From: JALORV01 sp963754065
GTDB taxonomy: Bacteria; Pseudomonadota; Gammaproteobacteria; Burkholderiales; Burkholderiaceae_F
DNA: 64,000 bases
Assembly (NCBI GenBank): GCA_963754065.1
Contig: CAVWFH010000004.1
Span: 186,001-250,000 of the forward strand
Direction of reading: 5' to 3'
Shown: positions 1 through 11,542 of the stretch, piece after piece
Layout of the letters: each line of letters opens with the position of its first letter
How positions within the stretch are numbered: the stretch's first letter is position 1
The notes under the pieces: model-generated
Seen by the model: the letters and a program-made list of their open reading frames with translations, nothing else
What the model was told of the DNA's origin: nothing
Databases searched by the model: none
Made by a program: the position numbers and the translations under genes

Positions 1-413
1 GACAGCAGCGCCTCGCCCTCGGCGCGTGCCATGCGATGCAGGCACAGATAGTTTGCCCGGCCCTTGAGCAATGCCGTCGCCGCATTGATCTTCAGTGCCT
101 TGAGCACGGCGGGCAGGTCCTTGCGAAAGAGCTGGTCCTGCAGCGGCTTGGTGCCGGTGGAGATCAGCAGCTTGCCGCCTGCCAGCAGCGCCGGCACGAG
201 ATACGCGAAGGTCTTTCCAGTGCCGGTGCCGGCTTCGGCGACGAGCGTGGCGCCGTCGAGGATGGCACGGTGAACCGTGGCCGCCATGTCGGCCTGCGAC
301 GGGCGCGGGACGAAACCCGGCACGGCGGAGGCCAATGCGCCGCCGGCCGCGAAGGCCCGCGCAATTTCTTCGGCAACGAGGTCTGGCTCGGTGGCCGCGG
401 CCGGCCGGATCAC
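1..413 (-). CDS. DinG/YoaA-type ATP-dependent DNA helicase, N-terminal part (cut by window edge)
   Basis: Reading leftwards from a GTG at 413, the frame stays open to base 1. It encodes the start of a superfamily 2 XPD/DinG-like helicase: a Q-motif-like stretch (RPSQADM, about residues 37-43), Walker A EAGTGTGKT (about 60-68), then ISTGT..LQDQL and LKGRANYLC. Helicases of this family unwind DNA during repair, and the Cys in NYLC is typically the first iron-sulfur cluster ligand. The GTG overlaps the TGA of the upstream DUF465 gene (410-412), which supports this start and translational coupling. The rest of the protein lies outside the window. Family assignment is from motifs; DinG and YoaA cannot be told apart here. 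Confidence 0.85.
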   Translation of the reverse strand, partial: MIRPAAATEPDLVAEEIARAFAAGGALASAVPGFVPRPSQADMAATVHRAILDGATLVAEAGTGTGKTFAYLVPALLAGGKLLISTGTKPLQDQLFRKDLPAVLKALKINAATALLKGRANYLCLHRMARAEGEALL

Positions 414-607
414 GCAGGAATGTCGGGCACGAGCTGCATTTCGAGCAGGCGGACCGAATCCTTGATCTGCAGCTTGCGCTTCTTCATGCGCCGCAAAGCG
501 AGTTCATCGACTCCGGGCTGAACCGCGAGGCGTTCGATCGCCTCGTCTAGATCGCGATGCTCGACCTGCAGTTCGATGATGCGCCGCTTGATCTCATCCT
601 GTTCCAT
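410..607 (-). CDS. DUF465 (YdcH-like) small protein
   Basis: A 65-residue, highly charged, all-helical protein with the pattern typical of DUF465/YdcH: an N-terminal EQDEIKRRI segment, a central HRDLDEAIERL helix, and a Lys/Arg-rich ALRRMKKRKLQIKD segment. The family has no established function. It forms a short coiled coil and has no signal peptide or membrane segment. It is the first gene of a leftward pair, and its stop overlaps the GTG start of the helicase gene. It is divergent from the PP2C gene, with about 107 bp between them that must hold both promoters. Confidence 0.85.
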   Translation of the reverse strand: MEQDEIKRRIIELQVEHRDLDEAIERLAVQPGVDELALRRMKKRKLQIKDSVRLLEMQLVPDIPA

Positions 608-714
608 GGCGCGTGCGAATCGTCGAAGTGAACCCGAAAAGGCTGCAGTACCCGGCGCTTCGGCAGCTGCGAGAACGCCGATGATAGACTTCTTCGAAAG
701 TCCCTCAGGTTCGC

Positions 715-1491
715 GTGACGAGCTTCAAAGTCAACGTCTGCGTCGCGCAGCACATCGGCGACCGGCAGGAGCAACAGGACCGCGTGGCCATCATTACCAG
801 CCCGCGTAATCCTGGCGCCATGCTCGCAATAGTCGCAGACGGCATGGGCGGGCGGACAGGCGGTCGGATGGCCGCCGACCAGGTCGTCAGCACTGCCGAA
901 AACCTCTTCAAGGACATGACGGAACGCGATTCGACGTTCCGCGACATGTTGCTTCACCTGGCCGCCGAGGCCCACACCGTCATCCGCCTGACCGCGATCG
1001 CTTCCGAAAAGGAACCGCACAGCACCTTGTGTGCACTGATCATCAAGAAGAATTACGCGATCTGGGCGCACGCGGGTGACAGTCGGCTGTACTTCTTCCG
1101 TGGCGGCAAGCTGGTTCACCGGACTGAGGACCACACTTACGCCGAGCAGCTGCGGCTCGAAGGCCGCTACGAGGACGCAGAGCTCGCCGCAGGTCGCTAC
1201 AAAAACATCCTGGTCAGCGCGCTCGGCATCAACAAGAAACCGAAGATCGTCATCGGCGAGGACGCCGGCCTGCGCGAGGGCGACATATTCCTTCTGGCGA
1301 GTGACGGTATGTGGGCGTATTTCGAGGACGACGAACTCGCGGAGATCCTCCAGCAGTTTTCGCCGCGGGACGCGTCCGAACGCCTCGTTTCGCTGGCACG
1401 CGAGCGCGCCGAGGGTCGCGGCGACAATCTCTCGGTCGCCATCATCAAGCTCGAGCCGCAACCCAGGGAAGCACAGCGCGGCCGCAGCTAA
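715..1491 (+). CDS. PP2C-family serine/threonine protein phosphatase
   Basis: This is a 258-residue single-domain PP2C (PPM) phosphatase, a metal-dependent enzyme that removes phosphate from Ser/Thr. The metal-binding motifs are present: QQD near residue 22, ADGMGG at 41-46, AHAGDSRLY in the middle, LASDGMW and GRGDNLSV near the end. There is no signal peptide, transmembrane segment or regulatory domain, so it is a cytosolic stand-alone phosphatase. The start is a GTG, and the conserved N-terminus begins immediately after it. No kinase gene is in the window, so its partner is unknown. Stand-alone PP2Cs of this type often act in stress or secretion signalling, but nothing here decides that. 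Confidence 0.93.
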   Translation: MTSFKVNVCVAQHIGDRQEQQDRVAIITSPRNPGAMLAIVADGMGGRTGGRMAADQVVSTAENLFKDMTERDSTFRDMLLHLAAEAHTVIRLTAIASEKEPHSTLCALIIKKNYAIWAHAGDSRLYFFRGGKLVHRTEDHTYAEQLRLEGRYEDAELAAGRYKNILVSALGINKKPKIVIGEDAGLREGDIFLLASDGMWAYFEDDELAEILQQFSPRDASERLVSLARERAEGRGDNLSVAIIKLEPQPREAQRGRS

Positions 1492-1506
1492 CTTACTTAG
1501 CGCGGC
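1481..1506. terminator. Hairpin spanning both stop codons of convergent genes
   Basis: GCCGC-a-GCTAA pairs with TTAGC-GCGGC around a CTTAC loop, with one bulged base. The stem contains the TAA of the PP2C gene and the TAA of the facing coiled-coil gene, which end only 5 bp apart. It could act as a bidirectional terminator, but neither side has a clear U-tract. Confidence 0.4.
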
Positions 1507-2228
1507 AATGCCTCGGCGGCCTTTTCTGCGCGCTTGCGGATCGCCTCGCGTTCCGCCTCTTTCTGCTCCAACGCCTTCTTGCGCTCCGCGCGCCGCTCGT
1601 CACGGCGCTTGCGTTCGGCAGCACTGGCCTCGGCGCGCTTGGCCGCATCGGCTTGCTTCTGCTGGTACGCCGCCGCGTCCTGCGCTCGCTTGGCAGCGTC
1701 CTGCTGTTCGCGTTCAAGTCGCGCGGCGTGCTCTTTCTGTTTGCGCTCGAATTCTGCGCGATTGCGAGCAACTTCGTCATCAGACAGCGATCCCTTCGCG
1801 CTGTCGGCCGCCTTTGCAGCACGTTTCTCGGACTCGGTCCGCGCGGCCGCTTCACGGGCGCCCTTTTCGTCCGCCTCGAGTGCCTGCTGCTTCTCTTGTT
1901 CGGCGCGCCGGCGCGCCAGGTCCTCCTGGTCCAGCCGGCGACGCGTGTCCTTGGCATCCAGCTCAACGCGCCGGACATCACGTTTAGCCAGCTCGTGGTC
2001 CCGCCGTACCTGCTCCCGGCAATCGTTGACAAGGAACTTTCGATAGCACTCGGCCTCGCGTGCGGAAAACTCCGCGTCGAGCCGGGCCTCTTCCTTCTGT
2101 GCGGCGTCGATGGCCCGGTCGGCCTGCTCGCGCGTCGCGATGCTGCCTGCCGGGAAGCGGGCGGAGAACTCCTGCGCTGCGACACTGGACGCGGCAAGCA
2201 GGGCAAAGAGCAGAGTCAGAGTACGCAC
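1497..2228 (-). CDS. Secreted coiled-coil protein of unknown function
   Basis: A 243-residue protein with a clear Sec signal peptide (MRTLTLLFALLAASSVAAQ, cleavage after about residue 19). From about residue 35 to the end it is a very long Ala/Glu/Lys/Arg-rich helix. Two cysteines (AECYRKF..NDCREQV, about residues 60-70) could form a disulfide, and this short region looks like a conserved family motif. The rest is low-complexity coiled coil of the kind that gives spurious matches to TolA-like proteins. It is predicted to be periplasmic. It converges on the PP2C gene and is separated by only about 30 bp from zapE upstream, so it may be cotranscribed with zapE. No function is assigned. Confidence 0.75.
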   Translation of the reverse strand: MRTLTLLFALLAASSVAAQEFSARFPAGSIATREQADRAIDAAQKEEARLDAEFSAREAECYRKFLVNDCREQVRRDHELAKRDVRRVELDAKDTRRRLDQEDLARRRAEQEKQQALEADEKGAREAAARTESEKRAAKAADSAKGSLSDDEVARNRAEFERKQKEHAARLEREQQDAAKRAQDAAAYQQKQADAAKRAEASAAERKRRDERRAERKKALEQKEAEREAIRKRAEKAAEALPR

Positions 2229-2259
2229 AAAGGGTCAACGTCTGGAGAACGCGATCGGA

Positions 2260-3351
2260 TTACACACGACCGACTGCCCGCCGCGATGATTCAAGGTAGG
2301 CGCGCGACTGCATTTCTTCCAGCCGCGACACGGTGCGCGTGAACTCGTTCGACAGAGCGCCGGCCGCGTACAGCTCGGCCGCGGGCACTTCGGCGGACAG
2401 CAGCAGCTTGACCCGATGGTCATAGAGGACATCCACCAGCCAGGTGAAGCGGCGCGCTTCCGACGCCTGGCCTGCGGACATTTTCGGGACGTTGGACAAC
2501 ACCACCGTGTGAAACTGCGCCGCCAGTTCGAGATAGTCATTCTGCGAGCGCGGGCCGCCGCAAAGCACGGCGAAGTCGAACCAGACCACACCACCGGCCC
2601 GCCGCCGCGCGCGTATCGTCCGCGATTCGATGATCAGCGCCGGATCATCGTCCTCGGCTTCGGCGACGCGATCGAACGCGGCCGCCAGCGCTTGCTCGGC
2701 CTGGGCGCCCCACGGAAAGATGTAGGCCTCGATGCGTTCCATCGCGCGACGCCGGTAATCCACGCCACCGTCGACCTGCACAACATCGAGCCGTGTTTTC
2801 AGCAGTTCGATCGCCGGCAGCATCCGGTCGCGATGCAGACCATCCGGGTACAGGTCATCCGGTGCGTAGTTCGACGTGAACACGAAGCCGACGTTCAGCG
2901 CGAAAAGCCGCTCGAACAGCCGATAAAGGATCATTGCGTCAGCGATATCCGACACGTGGAACTCGTCGAAGCAGATTAGGCGATGCCTCCGCGCGATGCG
3001 CTGCGCGACCTCGTCGAGCGGCTCTGCGGTGCCCTTCAGTTCATGCAGTTCCGCGTGCACGCCACGCATGAACTCGTGAAAGTGGACTCGCGTCTTGCGG
3101 ATCAGGGGCACGGTGGCAAAGAACGCGTCCATCAGGAAGCTCTTGCCCCGCCCGACATCGCCCCACAGATAGACGCCGCGCGGCACCGGCGGGCGAACCA
3201 GCAGCTTCCTCAGTGCATTCGAACGGTGCGCCTTGTAGTCGACCCAGTCCCGGTAGAGGATCTGCAATCGTTCGGCGGCCCGCTCTTGTGATTCATCCAG
3301 CGCGTATCCGCGTTGGGCGAGCGCAGCATCGAGCTGGGGACGAAACGACAC
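2260..3351 (-). CDS. zapE: Cell division ATPase ZapE (AFG1 family)
   Basis: A 363-residue AFG1/ZapE-family P-loop ATPase. Visible motifs are Walker A GDVGRGKS (residues 64-71), Walker B ICFDEFHVSDIADA, and a sensor-like FVFTSNYAPDDLYP. The typical 'YLWGDVGRGKS.LMD' beginning and 'HFHEFM' segment are present. In E. coli ZapE associates with the Z-ring and affects FtsZ bundling; that role is taken from the family. Length is normal. It sits directly downstream of lpdA on the same strand, the usual betaproteobacterial position at the end of the odhA-odhB-lpd operon. The ATG start precedes the conserved N-terminus. Confidence 0.95.
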   Translation of the reverse strand: MSFRPQLDAALAQRGYALDESQERAAERLQILYRDWVDYKAHRSNALRKLLVRPPVPRGVYLWGDVGRGKSFLMDAFFATVPLIRKTRVHFHEFMRGVHAELHELKGTAEPLDEVAQRIARRHRLICFDEFHVSDIADAMILYRLFERLFALNVGFVFTSNYAPDDLYPDGLHRDRMLPAIELLKTRLDVVQVDGGVDYRRRAMERIEAYIFPWGAQAEQALAAAFDRVAEAEDDDPALIIESRTIRARRRAGGVVWFDFAVLCGGPRSQNDYLELAAQFHTVVLSNVPKMSAGQASEARRFTWLVDVLYDHRVKLLLSAEVPAAELYAAGALSNEFTRTVSRLEEMQSRAYLESSRRAVGRV

Positions 3352-3399
3352 GCGGGCGCGGCTTCAGGAAGTACGTCTTGCGGCGGAATTGCGAAACGG

Positions 3400-4839
3400 T
3401 CAGAGATTGAGTGTGCGCTTGTCGACCGCAAGCGCCGCCTCCTTGGTCACTTCGGCGAGCGACGGATGGGCGTGGCAGATGCGCGCTATGTCCTCGGCCG
3501 AGGCTCGGAACTCCATGGCCACGACCGCCTCGGCGATCAGCTCCGATGCGAACGGTCCGATGATGTGGACACCGAGGATCTCATCGGTCGCGGCGTCTGC
3601 AAGGAACTTGACCATGCCGCTGGTGTCGCCCAGCGCGCGCGCGCGGCCGTTCGCCGCAAATGGAAACGTACCGGCCTTGTAGGCGCGGCCCGCTGCCTTC
3701 AGCTGCTGCTCGGTCTGGCCGACCCACGCAATTTCCGGCGAGGTGTAGATCACCCAGGGAATGGTGTTGAAATTGACATGACCGTGCTGCCCGGCAATGC
3801 GCTCCGCGACGGCGACACCCTCCTCTTCCGCCTTGTGAGCCAGCATCGGTCCACGCACGACGTCGCCGATTGCCCAGACGTTCGGCACATTGGTGCGGCA
3901 ATGGTCATCGACGGCGACGAAGCCGCGCGCATCGAGCGCCAGCCCGACCGCCTCGACATTCAACCCGGTCGTGTTCGGGACCCGACCGATCGAAACGATC
4001 AGCCGATCCACTGCCAGCGACTGCACCTCTCCCTTGGCATCCGCATAGGTCACGCGGACTTCCTCGGACTTGCCTTTCTTCTCGACGACGACCGCATCGA
4101 TCTTCACGCCCAGGTGGATCTTCAGTCCCTGGCGCGCGAAAAGCTTGGCCGCTTCCCTGGCGATCTGATCGTCGACCGTGCCCAGAAACGCCGGCAGGGC
4201 CTCAAGGACCGTGACGTCGGCGCCGAGGCGGCGCCACACGGAGCCCATCTCGAGGCCGATGACACCCGCGCCGATGACACCGAGGCGCTTCGGCACCTCC
4301 GGGATCGAAAGCGCGCCATCGTTCGACAGGATGCGGCGTTCGTCGAAGTCTGCGCCGGGCAGCGGGCGCGCATTCGAGCCGGTCGCAACGATCACATGGC
4401 GCGCGACGAGGCTCTCGTCGGTCGCGCCGTCGACCTTCACTTCAATGCCCGCTTCGCCTCGTCCGGCGAACGATCCACGCCCGTGGAAGAACGCGATCTT
4501 GTTCTTCTTGAACAGGAACAGGATGCCGTCGTTGTTCTGCCGGACGACCGTGTCCTTGCGACCAAGCATCTTGCCCAGGTCGAGACCGAGCCCCTTGACC
4601 TCGATGCCATGCGCGGCGAAGTGATGGCCCGCGTGCTCATAGTGCTCCGAGGATTGCAGCAGCGCCTTGGACGGAATGCAGCCGATATTGGTGCAGGTAC
4701 CGCCGGGCGCCGGGCCGCCGTCCTTTCCCTTCCACTCGTCGATGCAGGCGACCGAGAAGCCGAGCTGCGCCGCCCGGATCGCCGCGATGTAGCCACCGGG
4801 TCCGCCGCCGATCACGACGACGTCGAAACTCTTCGACAT
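3400..4839 (-). CDS. lpdA: Dihydrolipoyl dehydrogenase (E3) of the 2-oxoglutarate dehydrogenase complex
   Basis: A 479-residue FAD disulfide oxidoreductase that reoxidises E2-bound dihydrolipoamide with NAD+. It shows the FAD-binding GGGPGGY near residues 11-17, the redox-active disulfide in CTNIGC (Cys49/Cys54), a second dinucleotide-binding GAGVIGLEMGSVW, the FAD motif WAIGDV, and the C-terminal catalytic HAHPSLAEV motif. There is no N-terminal lipoyl domain. It is the last enzyme gene of the odhA-odhB-...-lpd group. A small membrane-protein gene separates it from odhB. A partial ribosome-binding site (AAAGGC) lies upstream of the ATG. Confidence 0.97.
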   Translation of the reverse strand: MSKSFDVVVIGGGPGGYIAAIRAAQLGFSVACIDEWKGKDGGPAPGGTCTNIGCIPSKALLQSSEHYEHAGHHFAAHGIEVKGLGLDLGKMLGRKDTVVRQNNDGILFLFKKNKIAFFHGRGSFAGRGEAGIEVKVDGATDESLVARHVIVATGSNARPLPGADFDERRILSNDGALSIPEVPKRLGVIGAGVIGLEMGSVWRRLGADVTVLEALPAFLGTVDDQIAREAAKLFARQGLKIHLGVKIDAVVVEKKGKSEEVRVTYADAKGEVQSLAVDRLIVSIGRVPNTTGLNVEAVGLALDARGFVAVDDHCRTNVPNVWAIGDVVRGPMLAHKAEEEGVAVAERIAGQHGHVNFNTIPWVIYTSPEIAWVGQTEQQLKAAGRAYKAGTFPFAANGRARALGDTSGMVKFLADAATDEILGVHIIGPFASELIAEAVVAMEFRASAEDIARICHAHPSLAEVTKEAALAVDKRTLNL

Positions 4840-4867
4840 GCTTGCCTTTCAGGTCTTGCCGCCGAGG

Positions 4868-5200
4868 TCAGTACTCGCGCGGTACGAATATCCACAGGAG
4901 CAGATACAGGATCAGCGTGACGCCACCGAGGAACAGGCCCAGCGCGAACAGCAGGCGCCAGATCCAGGAGTCGACCCCCGTCGTCTTGCCCAGTCCACCG
5001 CAGACGCCGGCAATCCACTTGTCGGAGTCGGACAACCGCATGCGGTTGGCGCCCTCCGCGGCCGCCTTGAGCGGGTCTCCCACACCCCCCGCGGACTGCC
5101 GGCGAAACAACTCGGTCTTGGCTGCTTCGAACTCCGCCTGGGTCAGCGCGCCTTCCTTGTACAGCGCATGCAGTTTTCCGATTTCATCAGCCGTGCCCAT
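4868..5200 (-). CDS. SHOCT plus PspC-like small membrane protein
   Basis: A 110-residue protein with two parts. Residues about 5-33 form a SHOCT-like short helical hairpin (IGKLHALYKEGALTQAEFEA). From about residue 55 there is a PspC-like segment (DKWIAGVCGGLGK) followed by one long hydrophobic stretch (LLFALGLFLGGVTLILYLLLW) and a short FVPREY tail. PspC domains are inner-membrane parts of envelope-stress systems; SHOCT domains occur in oligomerising proteins. The gene lies between odhB (2 bp away) and lpdA in the same direction, so it is almost certainly cotranscribed with 2-oxoglutarate dehydrogenase genes. Its role there is not evident. Confidence 0.8.
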   Translation of the reverse strand: MGTADEIGKLHALYKEGALTQAEFEAAKTELFRRQSAGGVGDPLKAAAEGANRMRLSDSDKWIAGVCGGLGKTTGVDSWIWRLLFALGLFLGGVTLILYLLLWIFVPREY

Positions 5201-5202
5201 GT

Positions 5203-6453
5203 CTAGACCTCCAGCAGCAGACGCGCCGGATCCTCCAGCGCTTCCTTCATCGTGACCAGTGACAGCACGGCTTCGCGACCATCGATGATGCGATGGTCGT
5301 ACGACATCGCCAGGTAGTTCATCGGCCGCACCACGACCTGTCCGTTCTCGACCACGGCGCGATCCTTGGTCGCGTGCACGCCCAGGATGGCCGACTGCGG
5401 CGGATTGATGATCGGCGTCGACAGCATCGATCCGAAGACACCGCCATTCGAGATCGAGAAGGTGCCGCCGGTGAGTTCCTCGAGCGCCAGCTTGCCTTCA
5501 CCCGCGCGCTTGCCGAAGTCGGCAATCTTCTTTTCGATATCTGCAAACGTCATCTGATCGGCATCGCGCAGGATGGGCACCACCAGGCCGCGCGGCGAAC
5601 CGACCGCGATGCCGATATCGAAGTAGCCGTGGTAGACGATGTCGTTGCCATCGACCGAGGCATTCAGCACCGGGTACTTCTTCAGCGCGGCGACGGCGGC
5701 CTTGACGAAAAACGACATGAAGCCGAGCTTCACGCCGTGCTCCTTCTCGAAGCGATCCTTGTAGCGGTTCCGCAGTTCCATGAGCGGCGCCATGTTGACC
5801 TCGTTGAACGTGGTCAAAATGGCCGCGGTCGACTGCGACTGGACGAGGCGCTCCGCCACCCGCTGGCGTAGCCGAGACATCGGCACGCGCTGTTCCGGCC
5901 GGTCCGCGAGCGCGGAAAAATCAATCGGCGCCTTGACTTCCGGCAGCGCTGGCCGAGCTGCCGGCGCGGCCCCTGCCGCAGCCGGCGCGGGGACCGCCGC
6001 GCGAGCCTGCGTGCCGGCGGCGAGCGCGCCCAGCACATCGCCCTTGGTTACGCGGCCATCCTTGCCGGTCCCCGCGACCTGTCCAGGCGCGAGTCCGGCG
6101 TCGGCCATCAATTTCGCCGCCGCAGGCATCGCGACCCCTGCGGCACCGGGCGCTGCCGCGGCCACTTTTGGTGCCGGGGCCGGGCTGGCGGCCGAAACTG
6201 CGGCCCCCTTGCCTTCCGAGTCGATCGTCGCGATGACCTCGCCCGACACCACCGTGGCGCCATCGCCCTTGATGATCTGGCCGAGCGCGCCGCCCGACGG
6301 TGCCGGCACTTCCAGCACTACCTTGTCGGTCTCGATCTCGATCAGGATCTCGTCGGCGATGATCGCGTCGCCGGGCTTCTTCTTCCACTGCAGCAGCGTT
6401 GCCTCAGCGACCGATTCGGACAGCTGCGGTACCTTGACTTCAACTATTGCCAT
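5203..6453 (-). CDS. sucB: Dihydrolipoamide succinyltransferase (E2) of 2-oxoglutarate dehydrogenase
   Basis: A 416-residue E2 subunit with the standard layout. An N-terminal lipoyl domain carries the lipoyl-lysine motif EIETDKVVLEV (Lys about 44). An Ala/Pro-rich linker follows, then a peripheral E1/E3-binding domain (about 105-140, LMADAGLAPGQVAGTGKDGRVTKGD region). A second linker leads to the catalytic acyltransferase domain, which ends with the active-site DHRIIDGREAV. It transfers succinyl groups to CoA and forms the complex core. It is downstream of odhA (119-bp gap containing a strong hairpin) and upstream of the SHOCT/PspC gene and lpdA. Confidence 0.97.
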   Translation of the reverse strand: MAIVEVKVPQLSESVAEATLLQWKKKPGDAIIADEILIEIETDKVVLEVPAPSGGALGQIIKGDGATVVSGEVIATIDSEGKGAAVSAASPAPAPKVAAAAPGAAGVAMPAAAKLMADAGLAPGQVAGTGKDGRVTKGDVLGALAAGTQARAAVPAPAAAGAAPAARPALPEVKAPIDFSALADRPEQRVPMSRLRQRVAERLVQSQSTAAILTTFNEVNMAPLMELRNRYKDRFEKEHGVKLGFMSFFVKAAVAALKKYPVLNASVDGNDIVYHGYFDIGIAVGSPRGLVVPILRDADQMTFADIEKKIADFGKRAGEGKLALEELTGGTFSISNGGVFGSMLSTPIINPPQSAILGVHATKDRAVVENGQVVVRPMNYLAMSYDHRIIDGREAVLSLVTMKEALEDPARLLLEV

Positions 6454-6540
6454 TTTCTTCCTGGCTCCAATGATGGACGCGACCGGTTCCGGATTGCGCC
6501 GCGCGAGTCAGGCGAGACTGAGCCGCCTGCTCGTGCGTCC

Positions 6541-6572
6541 GACGTTCCGGCGCGCTGCGCGCGTCCGGAACG

Positions 6573-6574
<2 letters not shown>
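6541..6574 (-). terminator. Stem-loop at the end of odhA, inside the odh operon
   Basis: GACGTTCCGG (6541-6550) pairs perfectly with CCGGAACGTC (6565-6574). The loop is itself GC-rich and can extend the stem. In the odhA transcript the hairpin begins within the TGA stop codon. There is no U-tract, so it looks more like an attenuator or mRNA-stability element between odhA and odhB than a full terminator. Confidence 0.55.
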
Positions 6575-9431
<2,857 letters not shown>

Positions 9432-9721
9432 TGGTCCATCACCTTTCAGAACGAGTTTCTCGTTGAAGATGCCCGGTCGCTCCGCCCTGCGGTGCGGTGG
9501 TCCCGGCGACAGCCCCACCGGATTCCGGCAGCACCATCGAGTCTGTCGGCCGGAGGCAAGGTGCCTGGCGACAAGCGCGGGATGCTACCACCGGGGGGCC
9601 GAGTTTCGAGCGTTTGTGTCCATTGCGCCGCATCGTCTTCTCGAAGCGCCCAGCACGCCAGCAGCGGAATACACTGCCGTCACACCGAAACTCGCCGCCA
9701 AGACGGTCGAGGAGGAGACAC
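9432..9721. other. Divergent intergenic region between odhA and the redox cluster
   Basis: 290 bp without a supported gene. It must carry the odhA promoter (minus) and the promoter of the rightward cluster (plus). The clearest signals are at its ends: AAGGTG ahead of odhA and GAGGAGGAGACAC directly ahead of the GTG at 9722. No convincing -35/-10 pair or operator palindrome was identified by eye. Confidence 0.5.
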
Positions 9722-11542
9722 GTGCAAGCGACGGATATCCGTCGTCCCGACCACTTTCATCGGGTCGTGGACTGCCAGTGGGCCTGCCCCGCGCATACCC
9801 CTGTTCCCGAGTACATCCGCCTGATCGCCGGCGGGCGTTTTGCCGACGCCTACATGGTCAACTGGAAGTCAAACGTCTTCCCGGGCATTCTGGGGCGGAC
9901 CTGCGACCGACCGTGTGAACCGGCCTGCCGGCGCGGGCGCGTCGAGGAAAACCAGGTTGCCCGACCCGAGCCGGTCGCGATCTGCCGCCTCAAGCGCGTC
10001 GCAGCCGATTTCAAGGAAGACATCCGGCCCCGCATGCCACGGCGGCGCGTGCCCATGAACGGCAAGCGCGTGGCTTGCATCGGCGCCGGACCCGCTTCGC
10101 TGACCGTGGCACGCGACCTTGCCCCTCTTGGTTACGAGGTCATTGTGTTCGACCAGGACCCCAAGGCCGGCGGGATGATCCGCACGCAGATTCCCCGCTT
10201 CCGCCTTCCGGAGGAAGTCATCGACGAGGAAACCGGCTACGTCCTCGGCCTTGGCGTCGAGTTCCGCGGCGGGGTGCGCATCGATTCGATGAAGCGCCTG
10301 CTCGCCGAGAAGTACGACGCCGTGTTCGTCGGCTCGGGCGCACCGCGCGGCCGCGACCTCGACGTTCCCGGACGCACTGAAGCGGCGCAGAAGATCCATA
10401 TCGGCATCGACTGGCTCTCGTCCGTGTCCTTCGGCCATGTCACTACGGTCGGCAAGCGCGTCATCGTGCTGGGCGGCGGCAACACGGCGATGGATTGTTG
10501 CCGGACCGCGAAGCGGCTGGGCGGCGAGGACGTCAAGGTGATCGTCCGCTCCGGCTTCGACGAGATGAAAGCCTCGCCGTGGGAGAAGGAGGACGCGCAG
10601 CACGAAGGCATCCCGATTCTCAACTACCTGGTCCCCAAGGCCTTCCTGCACGACAACGGCCGTTTGACCGGTATGACCTTCGAGAAGGTCAAGGCGGTCT
10701 ACGACGGCAACGGCCGGCGCACGCTCGTGCCGACCGGCGAGCCCGACACGCAGTTCGACTGTGACGAAGTGCTGGTGGCGGTCGGCCAGGAAAATGCCTT
10801 CCCGTGGATCGAGCGCGACGCCGGCATCGACTTTGACAAGTCCGGCATGCCGGCACTCGACCGCGTGACACTGCAGTCGTCACGCCGCGACGTGTTCTTC
10901 GGCGGCGACGCGGCGCTCGGCCCAAAGAACATCATCTGGGCCGTCGCACAGGGGCACGACGCGGCGATCTCGATCGACAAGTACCTGCACGGCGAGGATG
11001 TGCGCGAGCGCCCGGCGCCCGGCGTGACGCTCCTGTCGCAGAAAATGGGCATCCACGAGTGGAGCTACGACAACGAGGTCGCGCCTGATACGCGCTTCAA
11101 GGTTCCCTGGCGCGACGTCAATCAGGCACTGCGCAGCATCAAGGTGGAGGTCGAGCTCGGTTTCGATCTCAAGACCGCGTGGAAGGAGGCGCAGCGCTGC
11201 CTCAACTGCGATGTCCAGACCGTGTTCGTCGCAGCGCAGTGCATCGAATGCGATGCCTGTGTCGACATCTGCCCGACCGATTGCATCACGTTCACGGCCA
11301 ACGGCGATGAAAGCGAGCTGCGAACGCGTCTGCGCCGGCCGGCACTGAACCCGGAACAGCCGCTCTATGTCTCGACCGAGCTCAAGACCGGCCGCGTGAT
11401 GGTGAAGGATGAAGACGTCTGCCTGCATTGCGGTCTGTGCGCCGAGCGTTGTCCGACCGGCGCCTGGGATATGCAGAAGTTCCTGCTCGAGCTGACGCCG
11501 GCGGGTCGCGGCTGTCGCACGCCGCAGAAGGAAGCCGCCTGA
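9722..11542 (+). CDS. GltD-like FAD/iron-sulfur NAD(P)-dependent oxidoreductase with C-terminal 2x[4Fe-4S] domain (KorC-like)
   Basis: About 606 residues. The N-terminus is a GltD/DPYD-type Fe-S domain (CQWACPAHTPVPEYI and RTCDRPCEPACRR). It is followed by FAD- and NAD(P)-binding Rossmann folds (CIGAGPASLTVARDL, VLGGGNTAMDCC). The C-terminus carries two ferredoxin-type clusters (CIECDACVDICP and CLHCGLCAERCP). The frame is open back to 9497, but GTG at 9722 has a strong GAGGAG site and begins the conserved domain. Its TGA overlaps the ATG of the alpha subunit gene. The best fit is the electron-output subunit linking the 2-oxoacid oxidoreductase to NAD(P). A comparable three-gene 2-oxoglutarate:NADP+ oxidoreductase is known from Azoarcus evansii. 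The exact acceptor is inferred. Confidence 0.85.
   Translation: MQATDIRRPDHFHRVVDCQWACPAHTPVPEYIRLIAGGRFADAYMVNWKSNVFPGILGRTCDRPCEPACRRGRVEENQVARPEPVAICRLKRVAADFKEDIRPRMPRRRVPMNGKRVACIGAGPASLTVARDLAPLGYEVIVFDQDPKAGGMIRTQIPRFRLPEEVIDEETGYVLGLGVEFRGGVRIDSMKRLLAEKYDAVFVGSGAPRGRDLDVPGRTEAAQKIHIGIDWLSSVSFGHVTTVGKRVIVLGGGNTAMDCCRTAKRLGGEDVKVIVRSGFDEMKASPWEKEDAQHEGIPILNYLVPKAFLHDNGRLTGMTFEKVKAVYDGNGRRTLVPTGEPDTQFDCDEVLVAVGQENAFPWIERDAGIDFDKSGMPALDRVTLQSSRRDVFFGGDAALGPKNIIWAVAQGHDAAISIDKYLHGEDVRERPAPGVTLLSQKMGIHEWSYDNEVAPDTRFKVPWRDVNQALRSIKVEVELGFDLKTAWKEAQRCLNCDVQTVFVAAQCIECDACVDICPTDCITFTANGDESELRTRLRRPALNPEQPLYVSTELKTGRVMVKDEDVCLHCGLCAERCPTGAWDMQKFLLELTPAGRGCRTPQKEAA

Noticed and set aside
547..1461. 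304-codon minus-strand open frame opposite the PP2C gene
   Set aside because: Antisense of a gene with all PP2C motifs; no family features of its own.
3313..4920. 535-codon plus-strand open frame opposite lpdA
   Set aside because: Antisense of the clear dihydrolipoyl dehydrogenase gene; no recognisable motifs.
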